Notes under the pieces: model-generated
Told to the model about the DNA's origin: nothing
The model's input: the letters and a program-made list of their open reading frames with translations, nothing else
Databases searched by the model: none
Made by a program: the position numbers and the translations under genes
Shown: positions 1 to 10,588 of the stretch, in pieces
Position numbering within the stretch: the stretch's first letter is position 1
Layout of the letters: each line of letters begins with the position of its first letter
DNA from: Streptomyces virginiae
GTDB taxonomy: Bacteria > Actinomycetota > Actinomycetes > Streptomycetales > Streptomycetaceae
Assembly: GCF_000720455.1 (NCBI RefSeq)
Contig: NZ_JOAK01000010.1
Span: forward strand, 124,001 to 188,000
Reading direction: 5' to 3'
DNA: 64,000 nt

Positions 1-711
1 GTCCTCACCACCACCCTCGTCGTCGTGGCCTCCGTCCTCACCTCCCTCGTGCTCGCCCGGGCCGGGCAGACCCCGCAGAACCGGCTGCTCGCCGCCTGGC
101 CCGAGCTGCTGCCGCTGCCGCCCGCCGCCCTGGGCGCCGGGCTGCTCGGCGCACTGGCCTTCGGCGAGGAGTACCGCTACCCCGCCCTCGCCGCCGACCG
201 GGGCACCGTGCCGCGCCGGCTGGGGCTGCTCACCGCGAAGCTCGGCGTCTGCGCCGCCCTCGCCCTGCTCCTGGGCACCCTGGTGGTGACGGCCGACGCC
301 GCCGCCCTGGCGCTCGTCTTCGACAGCGGCCCCCTGCGCACGCCGACGGAGTGGCTCTCCCCGGCCGCGAGTTGGGCCGGCCTGCTGATCGGCTGCGCCT
401 GGGCCGGCGTACTGGCCTCCGGCGTCTTCCGGTCCGCCACCGCGGGACTGGCGGCGGTGCTCGCCGTGCCCGTGGGAGTGGTTCCGCTGGTGCGCAAGGC
501 GCTGGAGGGCTCGTCCGCGTACCCGGTCACCGGTCTGGGACCCCGGCTGCGGGGCCTGTCCTGGGTGCAGTGGCCGCCGGAGGCGGACCGGCTGCTCGTG
601 GGGGCCCTACGGGTGATGACCCAGCCCGTCGCGACCGCCCTGGTGCTGTCGCTGATGGTCCTGTTGTGCGCCTATGGGTTCACCGGACTGCGCAGCAGGG
701 TCCGTTGGTGA
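1..711 (+). CDS. ABC-2 type transporter permease (5' end outside window)
   Basis: The reading frame is open from base 1, so the true start lies upstream and at least 236 codons are present. The product is a polytopic membrane protein with several hydrophobic alanine/leucine stretches, and it carries the cytoplasmic segment FGEEYRYPALAADRGTVPRR followed by LLTAKL. That layout is typical of actinobacterial ABC-2 permeases of the lantibiotic-immunity/bacitracin export type, where an (E/D)YR-like loop precedes a conserved LxxKL helix. An ATP-binding partner would be expected just upstream, outside the window. The substrate cannot be told from the permease. It ends about 190 bases before the next gene. 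Confidence 0.6.
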   Translation, partial: VLTTTLVVVASVLTSLVLARAGQTPQNRLLAAWPELLPLPPAALGAGLLGALAFGEEYRYPALAADRGTVPRRLGLLTAKLGVCAALALLLGTLVVTADAAALALVFDSGPLRTPTEWLSPAASWAGLLIGCAWAGVLASGVFRSATAGLAAVLAVPVGVVPLVRKALEGSSAYPVTGLGPRLRGLSWVQWPPEADRLLVGALRVMTQPVATALVLSLMVLLCAYGFTGLRSRVRW

Positions 712-800
712 TCGTTCCGATGCCGGAGCGGTCACGGACGGGACCGTTGCAGTCCATGTCGCGTCAAGCGGACCGCAACTCCACGCAATAGGCCCGGTTC

Positions 801-829
801 TTTACGATAAGTCGTCAATTGCGTAGGTG
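801..829 (+). promoter_or_regulatory. Candidate sigma-70-type promoter for the FadR-like regulator
   Basis: TTTACG (-35-like) and TAGGTG (-10-like) are separated by exactly 17 bases, about 75 bases upstream of the GTG start. Both hexamers are imperfect, so this is only a candidate. The surrounding 190-base gap is locally less GC-rich than the genes and shows no other feature. Confidence 0.25.
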
Positions 830-902
830 GCACCGATCACCCTTTCGTGTGCTTTTCACCAAAGACCTCAAGGGTCATGGAGGCACGACCGACAAAGGAT
901 TC

Positions 903-1790
903 GTGAGTACCCTTGCGCACACCATGATGACCGCCGCCCGCCATGCCGACTCCGGCCTCGCCGGCGCGGGCGAACTCGACCGCTACCCCTACGCGGAGGC
1001 CCCCGGGTCCGACCGCGTCGGAGCACCCCACTGGGACGGCGCCGACGTCGAGTTGAGCCGCGTCGGCCGCCGCGCGGCAGGCAGCCGCGGCCGCGGACTC
1101 CACGGCCAACTCGTCCAGCAGCTCGGCCAGATGATCGTCTCCGGCGACCTCGGTGCGGACCGCCCCCTGGTCCCCGAGGAGATCGGCCAGCGCTTCGAGG
1201 TCTCCCGCACGGTCGTCCGCGAATCGCTGCGGGTCCTGGAGGCCAAGGGCCTCGTCAGCGCCCGCCCCAACGTCGGCACCCGCGTCCGCCCCGTCGCCGA
1301 CTGGAACCTGCTCGACCCCGACATCATCGAGTGGCGCGCCTTCGGGCCCCAGCGCGACGACCAGCGCCGCGAGCTGGGCGAGCTCCGCTGGACGATCGAG
1401 CCGCTCGCCGCCCGCCTCGCCGCCGGCCACGGCCGGCCGGACATCCAGCAGCGCCTGGCCGACATGGTCGAGATCATGGGCCACGCCCTCGGCCAGGGGG
1501 ACTCGATCACCTTCGCCCGCGCCGACAACGAGTTCCACGCGCTCCTCATCCAGGTCGCCGGCAACCGCATGCTGGAGCACCTCTCCGGCATCGTCTCCGC
1601 CGCCCTCCAGGTCTCCGGCAGCCCGATGACCTCCTGCGACCGCCCGAGCGAGGCCTGCGTCGCGCACCACGCACGGATGGTCGAGGCCCTCGCCGCGGGT
1701 GACGCGACGGGTGCCGAGAGCGCGATGCGCCAGCTCCTGACGGTTCATCCGGAGGTCGAGCGCGTGGTTCCCGCCCCGCGCGAGCACTGA
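903..1790 (+). CDS. FadR/GntR-family transcriptional regulator
   Basis: A 295-residue DNA-binding regulator. The N-terminal ~60 residues are a non-conserved extension. The winged helix-turn-helix follows (GLHGQLVQQLGQMIVSGDL, then EEIGQRFEVSRTVVRESLRV and the wing RPNVGTRV). An all-helical FCD effector domain follows, containing DNEFHALL, a segment that in FadR-type proteins supplies metal or ligand contacts. The GTG at the start gives the MSTLAHTMM N terminus that I recall from Streptomyces homologues encoded just upstream of hrdB. A ribosome site is weak: AAAGGA sits only three bases before the GTG. A strong hairpin follows the stop. The ligand is unknown. Related proteins sense carboxylates or sugar acids. 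Confidence 0.85.
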   Translation: MSTLAHTMMTAARHADSGLAGAGELDRYPYAEAPGSDRVGAPHWDGADVELSRVGRRAAGSRGRGLHGQLVQQLGQMIVSGDLGADRPLVPEEIGQRFEVSRTVVRESLRVLEAKGLVSARPNVGTRVRPVADWNLLDPDIIEWRAFGPQRDDQRRELGELRWTIEPLAARLAAGHGRPDIQQRLADMVEIMGHALGQGDSITFARADNEFHALLIQVAGNRMLEHLSGIVSAALQVSGSPMTSCDRPSEACVAHHARMVEALAAGDATGAESAMRQLLTVHPEVERVVPAPREH

Positions 1791-1818
1791 CGGGCGGGTG
1801 CGCGGGGGTGTACGAGAC

Positions 1819-1846
1819 GTCGCCGGGCCCGGTCGGGCCCGGCGAC
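1819..1846. terminator. Hairpin terminator after FadR-like regulator
   Basis: GTCGCCGGGCCC and GGGCCCGGCGAC form a perfect 12-base-pair stem around a GGTC tetraloop, 28 bases after the stop codon. There is no T-run, as is common in Streptomyces. Confidence 0.6.
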
Positions 1847-2158
1847 ACCGGCGTGCGGACCCCTTCAGGAGCCGCCGCTTCCGCTCCGGAAACCGAGGGG
1901 TGTGACCGTATGACCGGCATCCGCGCATACGGGGTGTGACTCGGGACACGAAGATTGGGCGTAACGCTCCGCGAGGTCGCGCGATGACTTAAGAGGTGAT
2001 GGCCGACGGAGGGAAGACAGCAGCCCTTGGGGGTGCTGTGCAGCTCCCCGGCCCCTGCCCGCGCCGCCGGCCCATCCCCGGTCGGTGGTCGTCGGCTCCG
2101 GTCCAGCACCACCAGGCCCGGGGTCGGAAGCCGTTCCCATCGTTCCGAGAGGTTGTTC
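1847..2158 (+). promoter_or_regulatory. hrdB upstream region (promoters not resolved)
   Basis: About 310 non-coding bases precede hrdB, long for this genome. In S. coelicolor hrdB is transcribed from two promoters, one of them dependent on the thiol-stress sigma factor SigR. I could not identify a convincing SigR box (GGAAT with GTT 18-19 bases later) or a housekeeping -35/-10 pair here by eye. A ribosome-binding GAGAGG lies about six bases before the GTG start at 2159. Confidence 0.3.
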
Positions 2159-3653
2159 GTGTCGGCCAGCACATCCCGTACGCTCCCGCCGGAGATCGCC
2201 GATTCCGAGTCTGTGATGGCGCTCATCGAGCGGGGCAAGGCCGAGGGGCAGATCGCCGGCGATGACGTGCGTCGGGCCTTCGAGGCTGACCAGATTCCTG
2301 CGACCCAGTGGAAGAATGTTCTGCGCAGCCTCAACCAGATCCTCGAGGAAGAGGGTGTGACGCTGATGGTCAGTGCCGCGGAGTCGCCCAAGCGCACCAC
2401 CCGCAAGAGCGTCGCAGCGAAGAGCCCGGCCAAGCGGACGGCCACCGAGCCCGTCAGGAAGACGGCGGCCAGGACGACGGCGGCGCAGCCCGCCGTCCCC
2501 GCGGTCCCGGCGGCCGAGACGGCGGACCCGCAGGCGCCGGACGCCCTCGTCGAGGAAGCCGCCACGGAGCCCGTGGCCAAGAAGGCGGCCGCGAAGAAGA
2601 CGGCCGCGAAGAAGGCCGCGCCCGCCAAGAAGACGGCCGCCAAGAAGACCGCCGCGAAGAAGACCGCCGCCAAGAAGGACGCCGACGAGGCCGGCGAGGA
2701 CGAGAACACGGAAGAGGGTCCGGACGCCGTCAAGGCCGAGGGCGACGAAGAGGACGAGAGCGGGGAGAACAAGGGCTTCGTCATCTCGGACGACGAGGAC
2801 GACGCCCCGGCCCAGCAGGTCGTGGTGGCCGGCGCCACCGCCGACCCGGTCAAGGACTACCTCAAGCAGATCGGCAAGGTCCCCCTCCTCAACGCCGAGC
2901 AGGAGGTCGAGCTCGCCAAGCGCATCGAGGCGGGCCTGTTCGCCGAGGACAAGCTGGCGAACTCCGACAAGCTGGCCCCCAAGCTCAAGCGCGAGCTGGA
3001 GATCATCGCCGAGGACGGCCGCCGCGCGAAGAACCACCTGCTGGAGGCCAACCTCCGCCTCGTGGTCTCCCTCGCCAAGCGCTACACCGGCCGCGGCATG
3101 CTCTTCCTCGTGGTGGATCCGCCAGGCGATCACCCGCGCCATGGCCGACCAGGCCCGCACCATCCGCATCCCCGTGCACATGGTCGAGGTCATCAACAAG
3201 CTCGCCCGCGTGCAGCGCCAGATGCTCCAGGACCTGGGCCGCGAGCCCACCCCGGAGGAGCTGGCCAAGGAACTCGACATGACCCCCGAGAAGGTCATCG
3301 AGGTCCAGAAGTACGGCCGCGAGCCGATCTCCCTGCACACCCCGCTGGGCGAGGACGGCGACAGCGAGTTCGGCGACCTCATCGAGGACTCCGAGGCCGT
3401 CGTCCCGGCCGACGCCGTGAGCTTCACGCTCCTGCAGGAGCAGCTGCACTCGGTGCTCGACACCCTGAGCGAGCGCGAGGCGGGCGTGGTGTCCATGCGC
3501 TTCGGCCTCACCGACGGACAGCCCAAGACCCTCGACGAGATCGGCAAGGTCTACGGGGTCACCCGTGAGCGGATCCGCCAGATCGAGTCGAAGACGATGT
3601 CGAAGCTGCGCCACCCGTCCCGCTCCCAGGTGCTGCGCGACTACCTGGACTGA
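2159..3653 (+). pseudogene. hrdB: Principal RNA polymerase sigma factor HrdB, frameshifted by an apparent 89-base deletion
   Basis: This is the housekeeping sigma factor that directs RNA polymerase to most promoters. The N terminus ([17 protein letters not shown]), the lysine/alanine-rich linker of region 1.1 (repeated AAKKT units), the acidic stretch, and region 1.2 ([16 protein letters not shown]) are all intact. Region 2 reads correctly through [10 protein letters not shown] at base 3109. The frame then jumps: it resumes one frame over at base 3111 with [14 protein letters not shown] and continues through regions 3 and 4 to the normal VLRDYLD terminus. The missing part corresponds to the 30 residues [20 protein letters not shown] to KGYKFSTYAT, which form regions 2.2-2.3 (core binding and -10 melting). 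As written, the gene encodes about 317 correct residues and then a wrong-frame tail to base 3568. HrdB is essential, so an assembly or consensus error is much more likely than a real mutation. Confidence 0.93.
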
Positions 3654-3788
3654 GCCGGCGGGCGACCGCGGCGGAGGAGGGGCGCCGGCCGCGGCGATGC
3701 AGACGGTGGCGGTGGCCGCGCGGGTGCGCTCGGCCACCGGGCATCCCACTCTGGGTGGAGTCATGCACACTCGGAGTCAGGAGGCCTC

Positions 3789-4718
3789 ATGCGTCGTCCC
3801 TTTGCCCGTGTCCTGGCGGGCGCGCTGACCCTGGCGGCGGGAGCGGCCGCGGCGCCGCTCGCCCAGATGCCCCAGGCGGTCGCGGACAGCGTGGTGATCG
3901 GCGGGAAGCCGGTGAAGGCGGCCGACAGTCCCTGGGTCGTGGCCCTGGCCAGCCGTGACCGGTTCGGGGGTACGCGGGACGGGCAGTTCTGCGGGGGCGT
4001 CGTGGTGGCCCCGACCAAGGTGGTCACCGCGGCCCACTGCCTGGGCCGACAGGTGCTCGGCGGGCCGGTCGAGTCCGTGTCCGACTTCCGGGTGATCGCG
4101 GGCCGTACGGAGCTCAGGGCGGCCGACGGCCGGGAGATCGCGGTGCGCGGGGCGCGGGTGAACCCCGACTACGACCCCCAGAGCAACGCCGGGGACCTCG
4201 CCGTACTGGAGCTGGCGGAAGCCGTGCCGGCCCACCACGTGCTGCCCATGGCGGAGGCGGGGCACCCCGCGTACGCGGCGGGCACCGAGGCGGCCGTCTA
4301 CGGCTGGGGCGACACGAGCGGGTTCGGTGACTATGCGTACGCACTGCGGGCCGCGCGCGTGACGGTGCTGGCGGACGAGGTCTGCGGGCGCGCCTACCCC
4401 GGGGACGCCGACGGACAGTACCGGGCCGAATCCATGGTGTGCGCGGGAGACGGCGCAGGCGGCAAGGACGCCTGCCAGGGAGACAGCGGCGGGCCGCTGG
4501 TCGCGCAGGGGCGGCTCATCGGGCTGGTCTCCTGGGGGCGGGGCTGCGGGCGCGCCGACAGTCCCGGCGTGTACACGCGCATCGCCCCGCTGGCCGGCTT
4601 CGTGACGGCCCCGGAGAGGACCGCACAGCCGGACGGGGGCCCGAACGCCGCGTGGGGACCCCAGAGGGGCTCCGGGACGCGGGCAGGGTCCGTACAGGGG
4701 CATCGTGCGGCGCAGTAG
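3789..4718 (+). CDS. Secreted trypsin-like serine protease (S1 family)
   Basis: A 309-residue secreted endopeptidase. An N-terminal signal peptide (RRPFARVLAGALTLAAG, cleavage near residue 32) is followed by the short pro-segment and the mature start VVIGGKPV, analogous to the IVGG of trypsin. The catalytic triad is visible: His83 in TAAHC, Asp136 in NAGDLAVLEL, and Ser233 in GDSGGP. Cysteine pairs flank the histidine and the serine, and the S1 pocket region SWGRGCGRADSPGVYTR resembles trypsin. An exact AGGAGG ribosome site lies just upstream of the ATG. The C-terminal ~40 residues are a low-complexity glycine/proline tail of no clear function. It lies between hrdB and parE, as in other streptomycetes. 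Confidence 0.92.
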   Translation: MRRPFARVLAGALTLAAGAAAAPLAQMPQAVADSVVIGGKPVKAADSPWVVALASRDRFGGTRDGQFCGGVVVAPTKVVTAAHCLGRQVLGGPVESVSDFRVIAGRTELRAADGREIAVRGARVNPDYDPQSNAGDLAVLELAEAVPAHHVLPMAEAGHPAYAAGTEAAVYGWGDTSGFGDYAYALRAARVTVLADEVCGRAYPGDADGQYRAESMVCAGDGAGGKDACQGDSGGPLVAQGRLIGLVSWGRGCGRADSPGVYTRIAPLAGFVTAPERTAQPDGGPNAAWGPQRGSGTRAGSVQGHRAAQ

Positions 4719-4736
4719 CCGGCTGCGGACGTGAGG

Positions 4737-4773
4737 ACGGGCGGCACCCCTGGGTCTCAGGGGTGCCGCCCGT
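4737..4773. terminator. Bidirectional hairpin terminator
   Basis: A perfect 16-base-pair inverted repeat (ACGGGCGGCACCCCTG and its complement) with the five-base loop GGTCT lies between the convergent protease and zinc-ribbon genes. It is well placed to end both transcripts. Confidence 0.75.
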
Positions 4774-4824
4774 CGACCGGCCTGGCCGGTCCTGGCTCGT
4801 CGGATGCGAGGTTCGGCCTGTGTG

Positions 4825-5058
4825 TCAGCGGTCCTCGGGTTCGGCGTGGGCAGCCGGAGCGGACGTGAGCCGCTCGGTCTCATCCTGTATTTCCGCGGCG
4901 ATCTTCTTGAGTTCCGGCTCGAACTTGCGACCGTGGTGGGCGCAGAAGAGCAGTTCACCGCCGCTCAGCAGGACGACGCGCAGATATGCCTGGGCGCCGC
5001 AACGGTCGCATCGGTCAGCGGCCGTCAGCGGGGTCGCGGGTGTCAGAACAGTAGTCAC
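4825..5058 (-). CDS. DUF7455-type small zinc-ribbon-like protein
   Basis: A 77-residue soluble protein conserved in actinobacteria. It contains DRCDRCGAQAYLRVVL, a CxxC pair, and then LLFCAHHGRKFEPELKKIAA, which adds a further Cys-x-His-His cluster, so a structural zinc site is likely. The tail is charged and helical. The GTG start (TTVLTPATPL) is preceded on the minus strand by AGAGG at a suitable distance. It is transcribed divergently from parE. Its function is not known. The family is very strongly conserved at this locus in Streptomyces, which argues for a real gene rather than a chance frame. Confidence 0.8.
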   Translation of the reverse strand: MTTVLTPATPLTAADRCDRCGAQAYLRVVLLSGGELLFCAHHGRKFEPELKKIAAEIQDETERLTSAPAAHAEPEDR

Positions 5059-5505
5059 GTCGCCTCTTCTCTAGCTCGACGAGCTGTCGTACCAGGGTCA
5101 ACATCCAACCAGGCCGAAAACGTTCCCGCTCGCGGCTTTTCCTCGAAACTTCCTTCCGAAGCTGGCCGGCTGTTGCCGGTTGGCGGCGAAGGAGCCGTAT
5201 TGCGTTGCTTTACGGTTTCGCGTTGTCACTCGTGCGCTTGTTGCAGTTCCATCCTCCCCGGCGAGAGTGCCAGGTTGTTCATGAGGACGTGCCCGAACCC
5301 TAAATGGTTCATGCGCGGAAGGGAACGTGATGTTTCCTTCACCCGCCCGGGGGATCGAACATCCGTGCGGATCTGCACTAGGCTGAGGAAAGCGCGAGGG
5401 TGGCGTTGCATCGGCTCTACCTGGCCTCGGTACCCTTCGAGCGGCACCCGAGCCACCCCTGCGCCCGACCGGGCCAGAAAAGAAATTCAGCGAGGAGCGA
5501 ACTGC
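5059..5505. promoter_or_regulatory. Divergent intergenic region upstream of parE
   Basis: About 450 bases without a convincing gene separate the zinc-ribbon gene and parE. The stretch is clearly less GC-rich than its neighbours, as expected for promoters. A TAGGCT hexamer near 5380 resembles a Streptomyces -10 box (TAGRRT), but I see no good -35 partner. A GAGGAG ribosome site precedes the parE GTG by about ten bases. Confidence 0.3.
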
Positions 5506-7626
<2,121 letters not shown>

Positions 7627-7632
7627 GCACGG

Positions 7633-7689
7633 GGGCACCGGAGGCCGGCGGCGCCTGACACGGGCGGGCGCCACCGCACACCGGTGCCC
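7633..7689. terminator. Possible long hairpin after parE
   Basis: GGGCACCGG at the left and CCGGTGCCC at the right are exact complements about 40 bases apart, with a second GGCGCC pair inside. Placed seven bases after the parE stop, it could act as a terminator, though the long interior makes it uncertain. Confidence 0.35.
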
Positions 7690-7802
7690 TTCGCTCCATC
7701 ACCTGTTGGAGTGAAGAGCACCGGTACACCAGTCCGGAAACCGTCCATTCCGCACATCCTTGTGGGCACGCGGCCAATGCGGCAGCGGACAAGGAGAGTT
7801 CG

Positions 7803-8288
7803 GTGGACAAGCACGAAGGTCGTGATGCCGGAACGATCCGGCTGGACGACCCCTGGTACGACGCGCTGGCCGTCGGCTGGGGCGAGGGCGAGGAGCCGTC
7901 CCCGCCGCGGCCGGCCGCGGCCGGCCGCCCGGCGCCCGGCGCATCCGACATCTACCTGGAAGTGCAGCGCAGCGCCGCCTTCCAGGAGGTCCGGAGCCGC
8001 TATCGCCGGTTCGTCGTCCCCGCGACCGCCGGGTTCTTCCTCTGGTACGTCGCCTACGTGGTCGCCGCGACGGCCGCGCCCGGCCTGATGGCCCGGCCCG
8101 TCCTGGGCGCGGTCAACGTGGCCATGCTGGCGGGGCTCGGCCAGTTCCTCAGCACCTTCCTGCTCACCTGGGCCTACGCCCGGCACGCACGGCTGCGCCG
8201 GGACCGGGCCGCGCTCGACCTGCGCTGGACGGTCTTCGAGCAGGAACGCGGCCAGGAGCGGACCCGGGCGAGGAGGGCGGGCCGGTGA
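7803..8288 (+). CDS. DUF485 inner-membrane protein
   Basis: A 161-residue protein with a variable, proline-rich N terminus (~50 residues) and then the DUF485 core: EVQRSAAFQEVRSRYRRFVV leading into two transmembrane segments (residues ~75-95 and ~105-130). A charged C-terminal tail follows. DUF485 proteins are encoded immediately before acetate/pyruvate-type sodium:solute symporters (the YjcH-ActP pair of E. coli) and probably support the transporter. The next gene is exactly such a symporter and overlaps this one by four bases (GTGA). A GTG start with AAGGAG upstream fits. Confidence 0.88.
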   Translation: MDKHEGRDAGTIRLDDPWYDALAVGWGEGEEPSPPRPAAAGRPAPGASDIYLEVQRSAAFQEVRSRYRRFVVPATAGFFLWYVAYVVAATAAPGLMARPVLGAVNVAMLAGLGQFLSTFLLTWAYARHARLRRDRAALDLRWTVFEQERGQERTRARRAGR

Positions 8289-9877
8289 CGACCGAGCACC
8301 AGACCCTCGCGCTGATGCTGTTCAGCCTGTTCATCGCGGTGACCCTGGGCATCACCACCTGGGTCAGCCGCAACCGGCACGGTTCGGCCGAGGAGTTCTA
8401 CGCCGGCGGGAGACTCTTCTCCCCGATGGAGAACGGTTTCGCCATCGCGGGCGACTACATGTCCGCGGCCTCCTTCCTCGGCATCTCCGGTCTGATCGCC
8501 CTCTTCGGCTACGACGGCCTGCTCTACTCGGTGGGATTCCTCGTCGCCTGGCTTGTGGTGCTCTTCCTCGTCGCCGAACTGGTGCGCAACTGCGGGCGCT
8601 TCACCCTCGCCGACGTAGTCGCCGCCCGGATGAGCGAGCGCCCGGTGCGGATCGCCGCCGGCATCTCCTCGGTCGTCGTGTCCGTGCTCTACCTCGTCGC
8701 GCAGATGGTCGGCGCGGGCAGCCTCGTGGGGCTGCTGCTCGGGAACTCGAGCCCCGTGGCCCGGACCCTCACCGTGATCGGGGTGGGCGCCCTGATGGTG
8801 GTCTACGTGTCCTTCGGCGGCATGCGGGCCACCACCTGGATCCAGATCGTGAAGGCCGTGCTCCTGATGGGCGGGGCGATCACCCTGACGGTGCTCGTGC
8901 TGCTGCGCTTCCACGGCGATTTCGACCGGCTGCTCACCACCGCCGCCGAACGCAGCGGGTACGGAATGGAGTTCCTCAGCCCCGGCCTCAAATACGGCGG
9001 GGACTGGACCGCCCGCTTCGACTTCATGAGCCTGGGCCTCGCGCTCGTCCTGGGGACCGCCGGGCTGCCGCACATCCTGTCGCGCTTCTACACCGTGCCC
9101 ACCGCCCGCGCGGCCCGCCGCTCGGTGGTGTGGGCGATCGGGCTGATCGGCAGCTTCTACCTGATGACCATCGTGCTCGGTTTCGGTGCGGCGGCCCTGG
9201 TCGGGCCGGACGAGGTCCGGGCTTCCAACGCCTCGGGGAACACGGCCGTTCCGCTGCTCGCGGCCTTCCTCGGCGGGGGTGCCGAGACGACCGGTGGCGC
9301 GGTGCTGTTCGCCTTCGTCGCCGCCATCGCCTTCGCGACCATCCTGGCCGTGGTGGCCGGCATCACCCTGGCCTCGTCCGCCTCCGTCGCGCACGACCTG
9401 TACGCCTCGCTCAAGCGGAGGCGGGCCAGGCAGCGCAGCGAGGTCTCGGTGGCCCGGGGCGCGGCCGTGGGAATCGGGGCGGTGGCCATCGCCCTCGGGC
9501 TGCTCGCCCAGAACCTCAACGTGGCGTTCCTGGTGGGGCTGGCCTTCGCGGTGGCGGCCTCCGCCAACCTTCCGGTGCTGCTGTACTCGCTGTTCTGGCG
9601 CGGTTTCACCACGCGCGGTGCGGTCTGGTCGGTGTACGGGGGCCTGGTTCCGGCGGTGCTGCTCGTCCTGGTCTCGCCCGTGGTGTCGGGCAGCCCGGAG
9701 TCGCTGTTCCCGGGAGCGGACTTCCAGTTCTTCCCGCTGCAGAACCCGGGGATCGTCTCGATCCCGCTGGGCTTCCTGGCCGGCTGGCTGGGCACGGTCA
9801 CCTCCGGTGAGGAGCCGGACGAGGCGAAGCACGCGGAGACGGAGGTCCGCTCGCTGACCGGCGCCGGAGCGGTCTGA
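8285..9877 (+). CDS. Sodium:solute symporter, acetate/monocarboxylate (ActP-like)
   Basis: A 530-residue secondary transporter of the SSS family with about 13 hydrophobic segments. The family fingerprint includes the early DFYAGG-like segment EEFYAGGRLFSPMENGFAIA, then GDYMSAASFLG (sodium-site helix), and SFGGMRATTWIQ further on. GLPHILSRFYTVP is characteristic of ActP/MctC-type monocarboxylate carriers. The short cytoplasmic tail is acidic. Translation is probably coupled to the DUF485 gene through their four-base overlap. A DcuSR-like two-component system is encoded convergently nine bases beyond the stop, and citrate-synthase-like genes follow, so uptake of acetate or a related short acid is likely. 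Confidence 0.9.
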   Translation: MTTEHQTLALMLFSLFIAVTLGITTWVSRNRHGSAEEFYAGGRLFSPMENGFAIAGDYMSAASFLGISGLIALFGYDGLLYSVGFLVAWLVVLFLVAELVRNCGRFTLADVVAARMSERPVRIAAGISSVVVSVLYLVAQMVGAGSLVGLLLGNSSPVARTLTVIGVGALMVVYVSFGGMRATTWIQIVKAVLLMGGAITLTVLVLLRFHGDFDRLLTTAAERSGYGMEFLSPGLKYGGDWTARFDFMSLGLALVLGTAGLPHILSRFYTVPTARAARRSVVWAIGLIGSFYLMTIVLGFGAAALVGPDEVRASNASGNTAVPLLAAFLGGGAETTGGAVLFAFVAAIAFATILAVVAGITLASSASVAHDLYASLKRRRARQRSEVSVARGAAVGIGAVAIALGLLAQNLNVAFLVGLAFAVAASANLPVLLYSLFWRGFTTRGAVWSVYGGLVPAVLLVLVSPVVSGSPESLFPGADFQFFPLQNPGIVSIPLGFLAGWLGTVTSGEEPDEAKHAETEVRSLTGAGAV

Positions 9878-9894
9878 GCCAGGCCGTCAGACCG
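9870..9894. terminator. Hairpin built from both stop codons of a convergent pair
   Basis: CGGTCTGA and TCAGACCG form a perfect eight-base-pair stem around a nine-base loop. Each arm contains the TGA stop of one of the two converging genes, so the intergenic space is only the loop. A compact bidirectional terminator is inferred. Confidence 0.5.
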
Positions 9895-10588
9895 GTCCCT
9901 CCGAGGGGAGCCAGGTGTAGCGGTGCTCGGGGCGGCCGGTCTCGCCGTAGCGCAGGGCCAGGGTGACACGGCCGTTGCGTTCGAGGAGCTTCAGGTAGCG
10001 CTGGGCGGTCTGGCGGCTGATGCCCGCGCGGTCGGCGATCTGCTGGGTGGACAGCGGGCCCTCGGCCGTGCGCAGGACCTGGCGGACGAGTTCGGCCGTG
10101 GTGGGGGAGTGGCCCTTGGGGAGCTCGTTCACGGTGCCCGCTCCGGCCAGGGCTCCGAAGATCCGGTCCACTTCCGCCTGTTCGGCCTCGCCGCCCGTGT
10201 CCAGGGTGCGGCGCAGCGAACCGTACGCCTCCAGCCGGGCGCGCAGCCCGGCGAAGGTGAAGGGTTTGACCAGGTACTGGAGGGCCCCGAGGCGCATGGC
10301 GGCCTGCACGGTGGCCAGGTCGCGGGCGGCGGTGACCATGATCACATCGGTGCCGTGGCCGCGCTGGCGCAGGCGGCGGACCAGGTCCAGGCCGTTCTCG
10401 TCGGGGAGGTAGTGGTCGAGGAGGACCAGGTCCACCGGGTGGGTGGAGAGGAAGTCCAGGGCCTCGGCCGCCGAATGGGCCTGCGCCGTCACCCGGAATC
10501 CGGGAACCTTCGCCACGTACGCCGCGTTGATCCGGGCAACACGCATGTCGTCGTCGACGACCAATACGTGGATCGGGGTCTCGTTCAT
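9887..10588 (-). CDS. CitB/DcuR-family response regulator
   Basis: A 233-residue transcription factor. The receiver domain (residues 1-125) shows the acidic pocket Asp12-14 (VVDDDMRV), phospho-acceptor Asp58 in DLVLLDHYLPDENG, Thr86 in IMVTAARD and Lys108 in YLVKPFTFAGL, that is, all catalytic positions. The C-terminal part has a helix-turn-helix (LSTQQIADRAGISRQTAQRY) typical of CitB/DcuR regulators. Its ATG start overlaps the stop of the upstream sensor kinase by four bases, so the two are cotranscribed. It is likely to control carboxylate transport or use, probably including the adjacent symporter, though no target site is evident. Confidence 0.92.
   Translation of the reverse strand: MNETPIHVLVVDDDMRVARINAAYVAKVPGFRVTAQAHSAAEALDFLSTHPVDLVLLDHYLPDENGLDLVRRLRQRGHGTDVIMVTAARDLATVQAAMRLGALQYLVKPFTFAGLRARLEAYGSLRRTLDTGGEAEQAEVDRIFGALAGAGTVNELPKGHSPTTAELVRQVLRTAEGPLSTQQIADRAGISRQTAQRYLKLLERNGRVTLALRYGETGRPEHRYTWLPSEGPV

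Noticed and set aside
3101..3120. Programmed frameshift or intron in hrdB
   Set aside because: No slippery sequence is present, and a shift cannot restore the 30 missing residues. An 89-base loss is too exact a match to a plain deletion.
2373..3653. Arg/Pro-rich long frame covering the first part of hrdB in another frame
   Set aside because: Typical shadow frame of a GC-rich gene. Only its last part, after base 3111, is genuine HrdB sequence.
4804..5505. Upstream extension of parE by about 230 codons
   Set aside because: The extension reads over the divergent zinc-ribbon gene and has no ParE-like sequence, whereas GTG 5506 has a proper ribosome site.
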